A stretch of 64,000 nucleotides of DNA from RBG-16-66-20 sp040752005 (GTDB taxonomy: Bacteria; Pseudomonadota; Gammaproteobacteria; Burkholderiales; SG8-39): NCBI GenBank assembly GCA_040752005.1, contig JBFMFX010000007.1, positions 91,467-155,466 of the forward strand, given 5' to 3'. The stretch's first letter is position 1. Each line of letters begins with the position of its first letter. The notes beneath the pieces were generated by a model, which was not told where the DNA came from, did no database searches, and saw only the letters and a program-made list of their open reading frames with translations. The translations under genes were made by a program, and so were the position numbers. Positions 7,267 to 15,888 of this stretch are shown in pieces.

Positions 7267-9816
7267 CTACAGCGTGCGCGCGACCTCGAGGATTTCGTAC
7301 ACCTCGAGCTGGTCGCCTTCCTTGAGGTCCTGGAAGCCCTTGAGCGAAAGACCGCACTCGAAGCCGGCCTTCACCTCTCGCACGTCCTCCTTGAAGCGCT
7401 TGAGCGTCTCCACCTCGCCGCTGTGGATGACGACGTGGTCGCGCAGCACGCGCACCAGCGCTCCGCGGCGCACCAGCCCTTCCTGCACGTAGCAGCCGGC
7501 CACCGTGCCGACCTTGGAGATGCGGAACACCTTGCGCACTTCCACCAGGCCGAGCACGTTCTCCTTTTTCTCCGGCGCCAGCATGCCGGCGAGCGACGCC
7601 TTGACGTCCTCGACCGCGTCGTAGATGACGTTGTAGTACCGTACCTGCACGCCCGCCGACTCGATGAGCTTGCGCGCGGCGGTGTCGGCGCGGGTGTTGA
7701 AGCCGATGATGATCGCGCGCGAGGCGAGCGCAAGGTTGACGTCGGACTCGGTGATGCCGCCGACGCCGGCGTGCACCACGTTCACCCTGACCTCGTCGGT
7801 GGAGAGTTTGGTGAGCGCGTGCACCAGCGCTTCCTGCGAGCCCTGCACGTCCGCCTTGAGCACGATGGCGAGCGTCTTCTTCTCGCCCTCGCCCATCTGT
7901 TCGAGGACGTTTTCCAGCTTCGCCGCCTGCTGGCGCGCGAGCTTGACGTCGCGGAACTTGCCCTGGCGGAACAGCGCGATCTCGCGCGCCTTGCGCTCGT
8001 CGCCGATCACAATCATCTCGTCGCCGGCGCGCGGCACGTCCGACAGCCCGAGCACCTCCACCGGAATCGAGGGTCCCGCCGACTGCACCGGGCGACCGTT
8101 CTCGTCGAACATCGCCCGCACGCGGCCGTACGCCGCTCCGGCGAGCACCACGTCCCCGCGCCTGAGCGTGCCTGACTGCACCAGCAGCGTCGCCACCGGA
8201 CCGCGGCCCTTGTCCAGGCGCGCCTCGATCACGACGCCCTTGGCGGGCGCGTCCACCGGCGCGCGCAGCTCGCGTACCTCGGCCTGCAGCAGGACGTGCT
8301 CCAGCAGCGCGTCAATGCCCATGCCGGTTTTCGCCGATACCGGGACGAACGGCGAATCGCCGCCCAGCTCCTCCGGCACCACGCCGTGCGCGAGCAGCTC
8401 GCGCTTGACCTTCTCGGGGTTCGCCTCCGGCTTGTCCATCTTGTTGATCGCCACCACCAGCGGCACGCCCGCGGCCCTGGCATGGTTGATCGCCTCGACC
8501 GTCTGCGGCATCACGCCGTCGTCGGCGGCGACCACCAGCACGACGATGTCGGTGACCTTCGCCCCGCGCGCGCGCATCGCGGTGAACGCCTCGTGACCCG
8601 GGGTGTCGAGGAAAGTGACCACGCCGCGCGGCGTCTGCACGTGATACGCGCCGATGTGCTGGGTGATACCGCCCGCCTCGCCCGCCGCCACCTTGGTGCG
8701 GCGGATGGTGTCCAGAAGCGAGGTCTTGCCGTGGTCTACGTGGCCCATCACGGTCACCACCGGTGGCCGCGGAAGCAGCTCCGCCTCGCGCGCCTGCGCG
8801 AGAGTCTCGCTGAGGTAGGCCTCGGGGTCGTCGAGCTTGGCGGCTTTCGCCTTGTGGCCCATTTCCTCGACCACGATCATGGCGGTCTCCTGGTCCAGGG
8901 CCTGGTTGATCGTCGCCATGGTGCCGAGCTTCATCAGCACCTTGATCACCTCGGCCGCCTTGACCGCCATGCGATGGGCGAGCTCGCCGACGGTGATCGT
9001 CTCGGGTACCGCGATCTCGCGCACCACCGGCTCGGCGGGCGGCGCGAACCCTGCCTCGGCCGCGCCCGGCGCGCGGCGCGCGCCTGCGGCCTTCGGACCA
9101 TGCCAGCCGGCGACTCCGCCGCCGGCATCGCCGCGAATCTTGATGGCCCGGCGCCTGACGCTGTCGTCGGCAAGCACCGTGGTCTTGATCTTCTTTGCCT
9201 TCTTCTCGGGCTTCGCCTCGCCGGTCTTCGGCGCATGAAGCGTGCCTTCGCGCGCCTGGGCTGGTGCGGGTGCCGGCGCCGCCGGTTGCGCCTGGCTCTG
9301 CGCGAGCCCCTGCGCCTCGCGCAGCTCGGCCTCGCGCCGCTCGCGCTCCTGCTTTTCGCGCAGCTCGGCGGCCTGAATCTCGGCCAGCTGCTGCTCGCGC
9401 CGCTGCTCTTCTTCGCGCAGCTGCAGCTCGCGCTCATCCAGCGCCGGCGGCGGCGGCGTCGGCGCGGCCGCCGGCGCGGGCGTCTCGGCGGCGACCGCGG
9501 CGGCGGCCAGCTCGCCAGGGTCGCGCTTGATGAACACGCGCTTCTTGCGCACCTCGACCTGAATCGTGCGCGACTTGCCGGTCGCGTCCGCCTTCTTGAT
9601 CTCGCTCGTCTGCCTGCGCGTCAGCGTGATCTTGTTCTTGTGCTCGACCGAGCCGTGCGCCCGCCGCAGGTAATCGAGCAGCCGCGACTTGTCCTGCTCG
9701 GTAAGCGGATCCTCGGGCACGCGCTTGTCCACGCCCGCGGCGCGCAGCTGCTCGAGAAGTACCGACGGCGGTACCTTCAGCTCGCTCGCGAACTGGGCGA
9801 CGCTCGTCTGCGCCAT
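7267..9816 (-). CDS. infB: Translation initiation factor IF-2
   Basis: IF-2 is the GTPase that places fMet-tRNA on the 30S subunit and joins subunits. The 849-residue protein begins with the IF2-N motif (AQTSVAQFASELKVPPSVLLEQLRAAGV). A long Ala/Glu/Gln/Pro-rich charged linker follows (about residues 85-215), then a second IF2-N-like region (ITVGELAHRMAVKAAEVIKVLMKLG). The G domain has GHVDHGKTSLLD (about 355), DTPGHEAF and NKMDKPEAN. Domains II and III and the C-terminal fMet-tRNA-binding domain end VYEILEVARTL. It follows nusA with a 1-base gap. Confidence 0.97.
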   Translation of the reverse strand: MAQTSVAQFASELKVPPSVLLEQLRAAGVDKRVPEDPLTEQDKSRLLDYLRRAHGSVEHKNKITLTRRQTSEIKKADATGKSRTIQVEVRKKRVFIKRDPGELAAAAVAAETPAPAAAPTPPPPALDERELQLREEEQRREQQLAEIQAAELREKQERERREAELREAQGLAQSQAQPAAPAPAPAQAREGTLHAPKTGEAKPEKKAKKIKTTVLADDSVRRRAIKIRGDAGGGVAGWHGPKAAGARRAPGAAEAGFAPPAEPVVREIAVPETITVGELAHRMAVKAAEVIKVLMKLGTMATINQALDQETAMIVVEEMGHKAKAAKLDDPEAYLSETLAQAREAELLPRPPVVTVMGHVDHGKTSLLDTIRRTKVAAGEAGGITQHIGAYHVQTPRGVVTFLDTPGHEAFTAMRARGAKVTDIVVLVVAADDGVMPQTVEAINHARAAGVPLVVAINKMDKPEANPEKVKRELLAHGVVPEELGGDSPFVPVSAKTGMGIDALLEHVLLQAEVRELRAPVDAPAKGVVIEARLDKGRGPVATLLVQSGTLRRGDVVLAGAAYGRVRAMFDENGRPVQSAGPSIPVEVLGLSDVPRAGDEMIVIGDERKAREIALFRQGKFRDVKLARQQAAKLENVLEQMGEGEKKTLAIVLKADVQGSQEALVHALTKLSTDEVRVNVVHAGVGGITESDVNLALASRAIIIGFNTRADTAARKLIESAGVQVRYYNVIYDAVEDVKASLAGMLAPEKKENVLGLVEVRKVFRISKVGTVAGCYVQEGLVRRGALVRVLRDHVVIHSGEVETLKRFKEDVREVKAGFECGLSLKGFQDLKEGDQLEVYEILEVARTL

Positions 9817-9817
9817 G

Positions 9818-11317
9818 CTATGCCGCCTCCCTGCCCTGCGCCTCGGCCGCGAACCAGTGCGCGCGCGCGGCCATGATCAGCTTGCGCGCGCGCTCCTCGT
9901 CTACGCCGGCGGTCTCCGCCAGCTCGTCCACCGCGAGATCGGCCAGCTCGTCGCGGGTCCGGATGCCGCTTTTCGCCAACACCGCCGCGAGCTGGCTGTC
10001 CATGCCGTCGAGCTTGAGCAGCTCCGGATCCATGCCTTCCAGGCTCTCCTCGCTCGCGATCGCCTGCACCAGCAGCGCGTTGCGCGCGCGGCTGCGCAGG
10101 TCGTTCACCAGCTGCTCGTCGAAGTCCTCGATCTCGAGCAGCTCGTTCACCGGCACGTAGGCGATCTCCTCGAGCGAGGAGAAGCCCTCGCGGATCAGGA
10201 TGTCGGCCACCTCCTCGTCCACGTCCAGGCGCTCCATGAACAGCCGCTTGGCGCGCTCGCTTTCCTCCTGCTGCTTCTTCTTCGATTCTTCCTCGGTCAT
10301 CAGGTTGATCGTCCAGCCGGTCAGCTCCGAGGCGAGCCGCACGTTCTGTCCGCTCCTGCCGATGGCGATGGCGAGGTTCTGCTCGTCCACCACCACGTCC
10401 ATCGCGTGCTTTTCCTCGTCCACCACGATCGAGCTGACCTCGGCGGGCGCGAGCGCGCCGATGACGAACTGCGCCGGGTCGGGCGACCACAGCACGATGT
10501 CCACGCGCTCGCCGGCCAGCTCCTGGGTCACCGCCTGCACCCGCGAGCCGCGCATGCCGACGCAGGTGCCGATCGGGTCAATGCGCTTGTCGAGCGCGTG
10601 CACCGCGATCTTGGCGCGGATGCCCGGGTCGCGCGCCGCCGACTTGATCTCCAGCAGCCCTTCCTCGATCTCCGGCACCTCCAGCTCGAACAGCTTGATG
10701 ATGAACTGCGGCGCGGTGCGCGACAGGATGAGCTGCGGCCCGCGCGCACTGCGATCTACCTTCATCACCCAGGCGCGTACCCGGTCGCCGACGCGCAGGT
10801 TCTCCTTCGGGATCATGTGCTCGCGCGGCAGCAGGGCTTCGAGCCGCCCCGACTCGACGATCGCGTTGCCCCGCTCCATGCGCTTGATCGTGCCGGTCAC
10901 CAGCTCGTCGCCCCGGGACAGGAAGTCGTTCAGGATCTGCTCGCGCTCGGCCTCGCGGATGCGCTGCAGGATCACCTGCTTGGCAGTCTGCGCGCCGATG
11001 CGACCGAACGGGATGTTCTCCAGCGGCTCCTCGACGACGTCGCCGAGCTTGAGCGCCGGGTCGCGCTTCTGCGCCTCCGACAGCGGGATCTGCTGCGCCG
11101 GGTTCTCCACCGCCTCGTCGGGAACCACCTTCCAGCGCCGGAACGAGGCGTAATTGCCGGTGTTGCGATCCACCGCCACCCGCACGTCCACGTCCTCGCT
11201 GAAACGCTTCTTGGTCGCCGAGGCGAGCGCGAGCTCGAGCGCGCCGAAGACCACGTCGCGGTTGACGTTCTTCTCGCGCGCCAGCGCGTCCACCAGCATC
11301 AGAATTTCCCGGCTCAT
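9818..11317 (-). CDS. nusA: Transcription termination/antitermination protein NusA
   Basis: NusA binds RNA polymerase and nascent RNA and modulates pausing, hairpin termination and antitermination. The 499-residue protein has the N-terminal polymerase-binding domain (MSREILMLVDALAREKNVNRDVVFGALELALASATKKRF), an S1 domain (GTIKRMERGNAIVESGRLEALLPREHM), and two KH domains (DPIGTCVGMRGSRVQAVTQELAGERVDIVLW; AIGRSGQNVRLASELTGW). Two C-terminal acidic repeats resemble the gammaproteobacterial AR1-AR2 arrangement (DILIREGFSSLEEIAYV; LAKSGIRTRDELADLA). It is the second gene of the operon, after rimP. Confidence 0.97.
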   Translation of the reverse strand: MSREILMLVDALAREKNVNRDVVFGALELALASATKKRFSEDVDVRVAVDRNTGNYASFRRWKVVPDEAVENPAQQIPLSEAQKRDPALKLGDVVEEPLENIPFGRIGAQTAKQVILQRIREAEREQILNDFLSRGDELVTGTIKRMERGNAIVESGRLEALLPREHMIPKENLRVGDRVRAWVMKVDRSARGPQLILSRTAPQFIIKLFELEVPEIEEGLLEIKSAARDPGIRAKIAVHALDKRIDPIGTCVGMRGSRVQAVTQELAGERVDIVLWSPDPAQFVIGALAPAEVSSIVVDEEKHAMDVVVDEQNLAIAIGRSGQNVRLASELTGWTINLMTEEESKKKQQEESERAKRLFMERLDVDEEVADILIREGFSSLEEIAYVPVNELLEIEDFDEQLVNDLRSRARNALLVQAIASEESLEGMDPELLKLDGMDSQLAAVLAKSGIRTRDELADLAVDELAETAGVDEERARKLIMAARAHWFAAEAQGREAA

Positions 11318-11349
11318 CCCGGCTCCCTATGCAGCCTTCTGCGTTCGTC

Positions 11350-11802
11350 TCATATCTGCGGCACCAGCCGCGCCCGGTCAATCGTCTCCAGGCGTACGGC
11401 GATCTCCTGCCCGTCCACGACCAGCGTCGCGACCCCATCGTGCGCCCCGCGCAGCAGGCCGGTGAAGCGCCTGCGCCCGGAGGCATCCGGCGCGCGCAAC
11501 TGCACGCGCACCTGCCTGCCGGCGAAGCGCGCGAAGTCGCGCTCGCCATGCAGCCGCCGATCGAGCCCCGGAGAGGACACCTCCAGCCGCTCGTAGGCCA
11601 CGCCCTCGGCGGCGAAAAGGTGAGTCAGGTGCCGGCTCACGGTGGCGCAATCCTCCACCGTGATGCCGCCGCCCGCCGTCCGGTCAATGAAGATCCGCAG
11701 GAGCTGCCCCCGATTCGAAATCTGCAGGTCCACCAGCTCGTAACCCATCCCGGAGAGGGTGGGTTCCACGATGCCCTTCACATGTCCGACCGGTCCTGTC
11801 AT
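11350..11802 (-). CDS. rimP: Ribosome maturation factor RimP
   Basis: RimP is a 30S assembly factor. The 150-residue form starts MTGPVGHVKGIVEPTLSGMGYELVDLQIS and carries the family core LRIFIDRTAGGGITVEDCATVSRHLTHLF, VSSPGLDRRL and the C-terminal Sm-like domain to VPQI. Start choice is open. An in-frame ATG at 11856, with a strong GGAGGAG just upstream, would add 18 residues (MGFGPFFVWAARAATGGE) encoded across the leader hairpin. The shorter start fits other RimP proteins better, and the longer one has the better ribosome site. It is the first gene of the nusA operon. Confidence 0.9.
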   Translation of the reverse strand: MTGPVGHVKGIVEPTLSGMGYELVDLQISNRGQLLRIFIDRTAGGGITVEDCATVSRHLTHLFAAEGVAYERLEVSSPGLDRRLHGERDFARFAGRQVRVQLRAPDASGRRRFTGLLRGAHDGVATLVVDGQEIAVRLETIDRARLVPQI

Positions 11803-11835
11803 TTCACCGCCTGTCGCGGCACGCGCCGCCCAAAC

Positions 11836-11856
11836 AAAAAATGGGCCGAAGCCCAT
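11836..11856 (-). terminator. Hairpin plus U-tract in the rimP leader
   Basis: On the minus strand ATGGGC, loop TTCG, GCCCAT is a perfect 6-bp stem, and the run TTTTTT overlaps its 3' end. It ends 33 bases before the downstream rimP start. It can terminate rluB transcripts, but the promoter at 11876-11904 also reads through it, so it can attenuate the rimP-nusA operon. Because NusA acts on such hairpins, feedback is plausible but is inference. Confidence 0.65.
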
Positions 11857-11875
11857 TCTCCTCCAAACCATTTGA

Positions 11876-11904
11876 AGTATAACCCGTTTCGTCCTACGGA
11901 ACAA
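11876..11904 (-). promoter_or_regulatory. Promoter of the rimP-nusA-infB operon
   Basis: On the minus strand TTGTTC (11899-11904), a 17-base spacer and TATACT (11876-11881) make a good sigma-70 promoter. It overlaps the last codons of rluB. The predicted start of transcription is near 11868-11870, just before GGAGGAG and the leader hairpin. Confidence 0.65.
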
Positions 11905-12733
11905 CGTCTCGCGGCGCGTTGCGCACCGCAGCGAGAGCGGTTCGCACCCGCGCCGGGTTCGCTTCCATCCAGCGCCCGGGCGCAAGGCCCGGCGGCAATT
12001 CGAACGGACCGTATCGCACCCGGATCAGGCGGCTTACCTGCCGACCGAGCGCCCCGAACAGCCGCCGCACTTCCCGGGTGCGCCCTTCGGCGAGCACCAC
12101 CCGATACCAGCGGTTCGCCGCATCGGGAGCGCCGCGCGGTACCGGCTCGATGCGCAGGACGCGGGCGACGCCATCTTCCAGCGCGATGCCCTCGCGCAGG
12201 CGCCGCAGCTCCGGCTCGCCGAGCGGCCCGAGTACGCGCACGAGGTACTCGCGCTCGATGCCATGGCGCGGATGCATCAAGCGCGCGGCGAGCTCGCCGG
12301 AGTCCGTAAAGAGCAGCAGCCCCGAGCTGTTCAGATCGAGCCGCCCGATCGCGACCCAGCGGCCGTGTTCGAGCGCCGGCAGCCGCTCGAACACGGTCGA
12401 GCGGCCGGCAGGGTCGCGGCGCGTCACCAGTTCGCCGACCGGCTTGTGGTAAAGGAGGATCCTCGGCGTCCCGGCCGCGCGCGCCGCCACCGGCTTGCCG
12501 TCCACGGCGATGCGGGCGCCGGGGCTGGCGCGCTCGCCCAGCCGCGCGACCCGCCCGTTGACCGTGACGCGGCCGGCGCGGATCCATGCCTCGATGGTGC
12601 GGCGCGACCCGAGCCCCGCATCGGCGAGAAGCTTCTGCAGGCGCACGCCGCGCGCGCTACTCGGCGGCGCTGGCGGGCCGGGCTTCGACCGGTTCGTTGG
12701 CGGCGGGTTGCGCCGCGGTGGCTTCGAGTTCAA
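11894..12733 (-). CDS. rluB: 23S rRNA pseudouridine synthase, RluB-type
   Basis: This is an RsuA/RluB-family pseudouridine synthase; RluB modifies U2605 in 23S rRNA. The 279-residue protein has a Pro/Arg-rich N-terminal tail and an S4 RNA-binding domain (VRLQKLLADAGLGSRRTIEAWIRAGRVTVNG). The catalytic motif is IGRLDLNSSGLLLFTDSGELAARLMHPRHGIEREYLVRV (Asp about residue 152). The downstream part holds LAEGRTREVRRLFGALGRQVSRLIRVRYGPFELP. The start at ATG 12733 overlaps scpB by 77 bases; a start nearer residue 29 would avoid most of this. Genomic position after scpB is typical for RluB. Confidence 0.9.
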   Translation of the reverse strand: MNSKPPRRNPPPTNRSKPGPPAPPSSARGVRLQKLLADAGLGSRRTIEAWIRAGRVTVNGRVARLGERASPGARIAVDGKPVAARAAGTPRILLYHKPVGELVTRRDPAGRSTVFERLPALEHGRWVAIGRLDLNSSGLLLFTDSGELAARLMHPRHGIEREYLVRVLGPLGEPELRRLREGIALEDGVARVLRIEPVPRGAPDAANRWYRVVLAEGRTREVRRLFGALGRQVSRLIRVRYGPFELPPGLAPGRWMEANPARVRTALAAVRNAPRDVVP

Positions 12734-13256
12734 GCGTTCTCGCCACTTCCTCCAGTGGCGGCAGCTCCTCCAGCGAGCGCAGCCCCAGGTCGTCGAGGAA
12801 GCGCGTCGTGGTCGCGTACAGCGCCGGGCGCCCGGGGGTGTCGCGATGGCCGACGACGTCGATCCAGCCGCGCGCTTCCAGCGTCTGCAGGATTCCCGCC
12901 GACACCGACACGCCGCGGATCTCCTCGATGTCGCCGCGCGTCACCGGCTGGCGGTAGGCGATGATCGCCAGCGTTTCCATCACCGCGCGCGAGTAGCGCG
13001 GCGGCTTTTCCGGGTTCAGGCGCTCCAGGAACGGCAGGAATTCACGCCGGGTCTGGAAGCGCCAGCCGCCGGCGAGGCTGACCAGCTCCACCGCGCGCTC
13101 GGCCCATTCCTCGCGCAACTCGCCGAGCAGGCGCTTGAGCGTGTCCAGACCGATCTGGCCGTCGAACAGGCGGCGCAGGTCGGCGAGCGGCACCGGCTCC
13201 GGCGAGGCGAGCAGCGCCGCCTCGAGGATGCGCTTGGCTTCAGTGGGGCTCAGCAT
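12657..13256 (-). CDS. scpB: Segregation and condensation protein B
   Basis: ScpB is the kite subunit of the SMC-ScpA-ScpB condensin, with two winged-helix domains. The family core reads RILEAALLASPEPVPLADLRRLFDG, then LAGGWRFQTRREFLPFLERL, then RYSRAVMETLAIIAYRQPVTRGDIEEIRGVSVSAGILQTLEARGWIDVVG and GRPALYATTTRFLDDLGLRSLEELPPL. I chose ATG 13256 (MLSPTEAK), 199 residues; an ATG at 13271 adds five residues. The C-terminal 30 residues are a low-complexity tail. The gene overlaps the end of scpA by 17 bases. Confidence 0.94.
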   Translation of the reverse strand: MLSPTEAKRILEAALLASPEPVPLADLRRLFDGQIGLDTLKRLLGELREEWAERAVELVSLAGGWRFQTRREFLPFLERLNPEKPPRYSRAVMETLAIIAYRQPVTRGDIEEIRGVSVSAGILQTLEARGWIDVVGHRDTPGRPALYATTTRFLDDLGLRSLEELPPLEEVARTLELEATAAQPAANEPVEARPASAAE

Positions 13257-14028
13257 GGGCGAGCCTGACATAGATCGGAGCGAACGCGCCGGACTGCGTG
13301 ATCTCGACCAGCGACTCGCGCGCGAGTTCCAGCAGCGCGAGGAAAGTCACCACCAGAACCGCGATGCCGCGCGCCGGCTCGAACAGCTCCGCGAACTCCA
13401 GCACGCGGTGGGCCCGCAGGCTGCGCAGAATGCGGCCCATATACTCGCGCACCGACAGGGGTTCGCGCATCACGGTATGGTGCGCCCGCAGGCGCGCGCG
13501 GTGCAGCAACCCCCGCCACGCCTCGGCGAGGTCGCGCGGGTGCACCTGCGGCAGGCGCGCAGCCGCCTCGCGCTCGACGGCGACGGCGACGACGAACAGA
13601 TCGCGCCCCACCTGCGGCAGTTCGTCCAGCTTCTGCGCCGCGAGCTTCATCTTCTCGTATTCGAGCAGCCGCCTCACCAGCTCGGCGCGCGGATCGGCCT
13701 CCTCCGGTTCGGGCGCCGTCGGCCGCGGCAGCAGCATGCGCGACTTGATCTCCATCAGGATCGCCGCCATCACCAGGTATTCGGCTGCGAGCTCGAGGTT
13801 GCGGGCGCGCATCAGCTCGACGTATTCCAGGTACTGGCGCGTGAGCGGCGCCATCGGGATGTCGAGGATGTTCATGTTCTGCCGGCGGATCAGGTACAGC
13901 AGCAGGTCGAGCGGGCCCTGAAACGCCTCCAGCATGACCTCCAGCGCATCCGGCGGGATGTACAGATCGGCCGGCAGCTCCTGGACCGGCTCGCCGTAGA
14001 TGCGCGCCACCGGCGCCGCGCTAGTCAT
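13240..14028 (-). CDS. scpA: Segregation and condensation protein A
   Basis: ScpA is the kleisin that bridges SMC heads. The 262-residue protein has the N-terminal signature LEAFQGPLDLLLYLIRRQNMNILDIPMAPLTRQYLEYVELM. The ELAAEYLVMAAILMEIKSRMLLP stretch follows, then a C-terminal winged helix with RGIAVLVVTFLALLELARESLVEITQSGAFAPIYV. The start ATG 14028 overlaps the last 8 bases of trpS, so scpA is probably translated by coupling in the trpS-scpA-scpB-rluB run. Confidence 0.94.
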   Translation of the reverse strand: MTSAAPVARIYGEPVQELPADLYIPPDALEVMLEAFQGPLDLLLYLIRRQNMNILDIPMAPLTRQYLEYVELMRARNLELAAEYLVMAAILMEIKSRMLLPRPTAPEPEEADPRAELVRRLLEYEKMKLAAQKLDELPQVGRDLFVVAVAVEREAAARLPQVHPRDLAEAWRGLLHRARLRAHHTVMREPLSVREYMGRILRSLRAHRVLEFAELFEPARGIAVLVVTFLALLELARESLVEITQSGAFAPIYVRLAHAEPH

Positions 14029-15223
14029 AAGCGAGCCCCATCGCCTCGCGCACGTCGCGCATCGTTTCGGCGGCCAGCTGCCGCGCGCGCTCGCAGCCGT
14101 CGGCGAGCACGTTGCGCACCAGCGTCGGATCGTCGAGGTACGCTTGCGCGCGCTCGCGGATCGGCGCGAGCTCCGCGAGCACCGCGTCCACCACCGGCTG
14201 CTTGCAGTCCAGGCAGCCGATGCCGGCGGTGGTGCAGCCCTCCCAGACCCACTTGCGGCGCGCCTCGTCGGAGTAGATCTTGTGCAGCTCCCACACCGGA
14301 CAGCGCTCCGGATTGCCCGGATCGCTGCGCTTGACGCGCGCCGGGTCGGTGGGCATGGTGCGGATCTTCTTCGCGACCGATTCCGGCGGCTCGCGCAGCT
14401 CGATCGCGTTGCCGTAGCTCTTGGACATCTTCTGGCCGTCGAGACCGGGCACCTTCGACGCCTCGGTGAGCAGCGCCTCGGGCTCGACGAGAATGCGCCG
14501 GCCACCGCCCTCGAGCCAGCCGTAAAGCCGCTCGCGGTCGCCGCGCGAAAGGTTCTGCTGCTCCTGCAGCAGCGCATGCGCGCGCGCGAGCGCCTCGGCG
14601 TCGCCGGCCTCGAGGAATTTCCGTCGCAGGTCGTTGAACAGGCGCGCCTTCTTGGATCCCATGCGCTTGACGGCCGCCTTCGCCTTTTCCTCGAATCCGG
14701 GCTCGCGGCCGTAGAGGTGGTTGAAGCGGCGCGCGATCTCGCGCGTGAACTCCACGTGCGGCACCTGATCCTCGCCCACCGGAACGTAACGCGCACGGTA
14801 GATCAGGATGTCGGCCGCCTGCAGCAGCGGGTAGCCGAGAAAGCCGTAGGTGGACAGATCGCGGTCGGCGAGCTTTTCCTGCTGGTCCTTCCAGGTCGGC
14901 ACGCGCTCCAGCCAGCCGAGCGGTGCGATCATCGAAAGGAGCAAGTGCAGTTCCGCGTGCTCCGGGACCTGCGACTGCACGAACAGCGTCGCCTGGGTGG
15001 GATCCACGCCGGCGCCGAGCCAGTCCACCACCATCTCGCGCGCGTTCTTCGCCACGTCGCCGGGCCGCTCGTAGTCGGTGGTCAGCGCGTGCCAATCGGC
15101 GACGAAGAACAGGCACGGGTATTCGCTCTGCAGCCTCACCCAGTTCTTCAGCACCCCGTGGTAATGGCCGAGGTGCAGCGCCCCGGTGGGGCGCATGCCC
15201 GAGAGGACGCGAGTCTCGAACAT
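14021..15223 (-). CDS. trpS: Tryptophan--tRNA ligase
   Basis: This is a class I aminoacyl-tRNA synthetase charging tRNA-Trp. HIGH-like GALHLGHYHG (about residues 14-23) and KMSKS-like DGQKMSKSYGN are both present. It is 400 residues, longer than the about 335 of E. coli TrpS. The extra part is an insert before KMSKS (MGSKKARLFNDLRRKFLEAG...GRRILVEPEALL) and the CPVWELHKIY/CLDCKQPVV region with two Cys pairs, as in the long TrpS form seen in other betaproteobacteria. Start ATG 15223 overlaps the upstream protease stop as ATGA. Confidence 0.95.
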   Translation of the reverse strand: MFETRVLSGMRPTGALHLGHYHGVLKNWVRLQSEYPCLFFVADWHALTTDYERPGDVAKNAREMVVDWLGAGVDPTQATLFVQSQVPEHAELHLLLSMIAPLGWLERVPTWKDQQEKLADRDLSTYGFLGYPLLQAADILIYRARYVPVGEDQVPHVEFTREIARRFNHLYGREPGFEEKAKAAVKRMGSKKARLFNDLRRKFLEAGDAEALARAHALLQEQQNLSRGDRERLYGWLEGGGRRILVEPEALLTEASKVPGLDGQKMSKSYGNAIELREPPESVAKKIRTMPTDPARVKRSDPGNPERCPVWELHKIYSDEARRKWVWEGCTTAGIGCLDCKQPVVDAVLAELAPIRERAQAYLDDPTLVRNVLADGCERARQLAAETMRDVREAMGLAYD

Positions 15224-15888
15224 CAGATCTGGAACACCGTGCGGATCAGGCGGTACGAAAGCGCGATCATCGGCGCGAGGATCACCCCGAGCGCGCTCGT
15301 GAAAAGGAGCAGGAGGAGGATCGGGAAGCCCCAGGGCTCCAGCTTCGCGTACTGCCAGGCGAGGCGCGTCGGCAGCAGGCTCGCGACGATGCGGCCGCCG
15401 TCGAGCGGCAGGATCGGCAGGAGATTGAGCAGCATCAGCACGATGTTTACCTCGATACCGGCCTTGCCCATCCACAGCATCGGCTCGGTGAAATAGTTCG
15501 TCGGCAGCACGTCGGCGAGCTTGAATATTGCCGCCCAGCCGAGCGCCATCGCGAGGTTCGCCGCCGGGCCCGCCGCCGCCACCCACATCATGTGCTGGCG
15601 CGGGCGCCGCAGCGCCGAGTAGTTGACCGGCACCGGCTTGGCCCAGCCGAACAGCATCCCCGGGCCGCCGAGCAGCTTGCTGGTGGCGAGAATCACAAGC
15701 GGCACGAGGATCGTGCCGACCGGATCGATGTGACGCGCGGGATTGAGGCTGATGCGCCCCTGCGCGTAAGCGGTCATGTCGCCGAAATGGCGCGCTACGT
15801 ACCCGTGCGCCGCCTCATGCAGCGTGATCGCGAACAGGACCGGGAGCGCATAGATGGCGACATTCTGAACGAGCGGGTTGACGTCCAT
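15223..15888 (-). CDS. Site-2 protease family (M50) membrane metalloprotease
   Basis: This is a 221-residue intramembrane zinc protease-like protein of the M50B/YwhC-type group. The zinc motif HEAAH sits in the first membrane segment (LFAITLHEAAHGYVARHFGD), and the third ligand is in LPLDGGRIVASLLP. Five or six hydrophobic segments are visible. There is no PDZ domain, so it is not RseP. It commonly neighbours trpS and scpA in betaproteobacteria; its substrate is unknown. It abuts yciO upstream with no gap. Confidence 0.88.
   Translation of the reverse strand: MDVNPLVQNVAIYALPVLFAITLHEAAHGYVARHFGDMTAYAQGRISLNPARHIDPVGTILVPLVILATSKLLGGPGMLFGWAKPVPVNYSALRRPRQHMMWVAAAGPAANLAMALGWAAIFKLADVLPTNYFTEPMLWMGKAGIEVNIVLMLLNLLPILPLDGGRIVASLLPTRLAWQYAKLEPWGFPILLLLLFTSALGVILAPMIALSYRLIRTVFQI

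Noticed and set aside
9230..9560. Low-complexity repeat in infB
   Set aside because: Ala/Gln/Glu/Pro-rich linkers are normal in bacterial IF-2 and need no special explanation.
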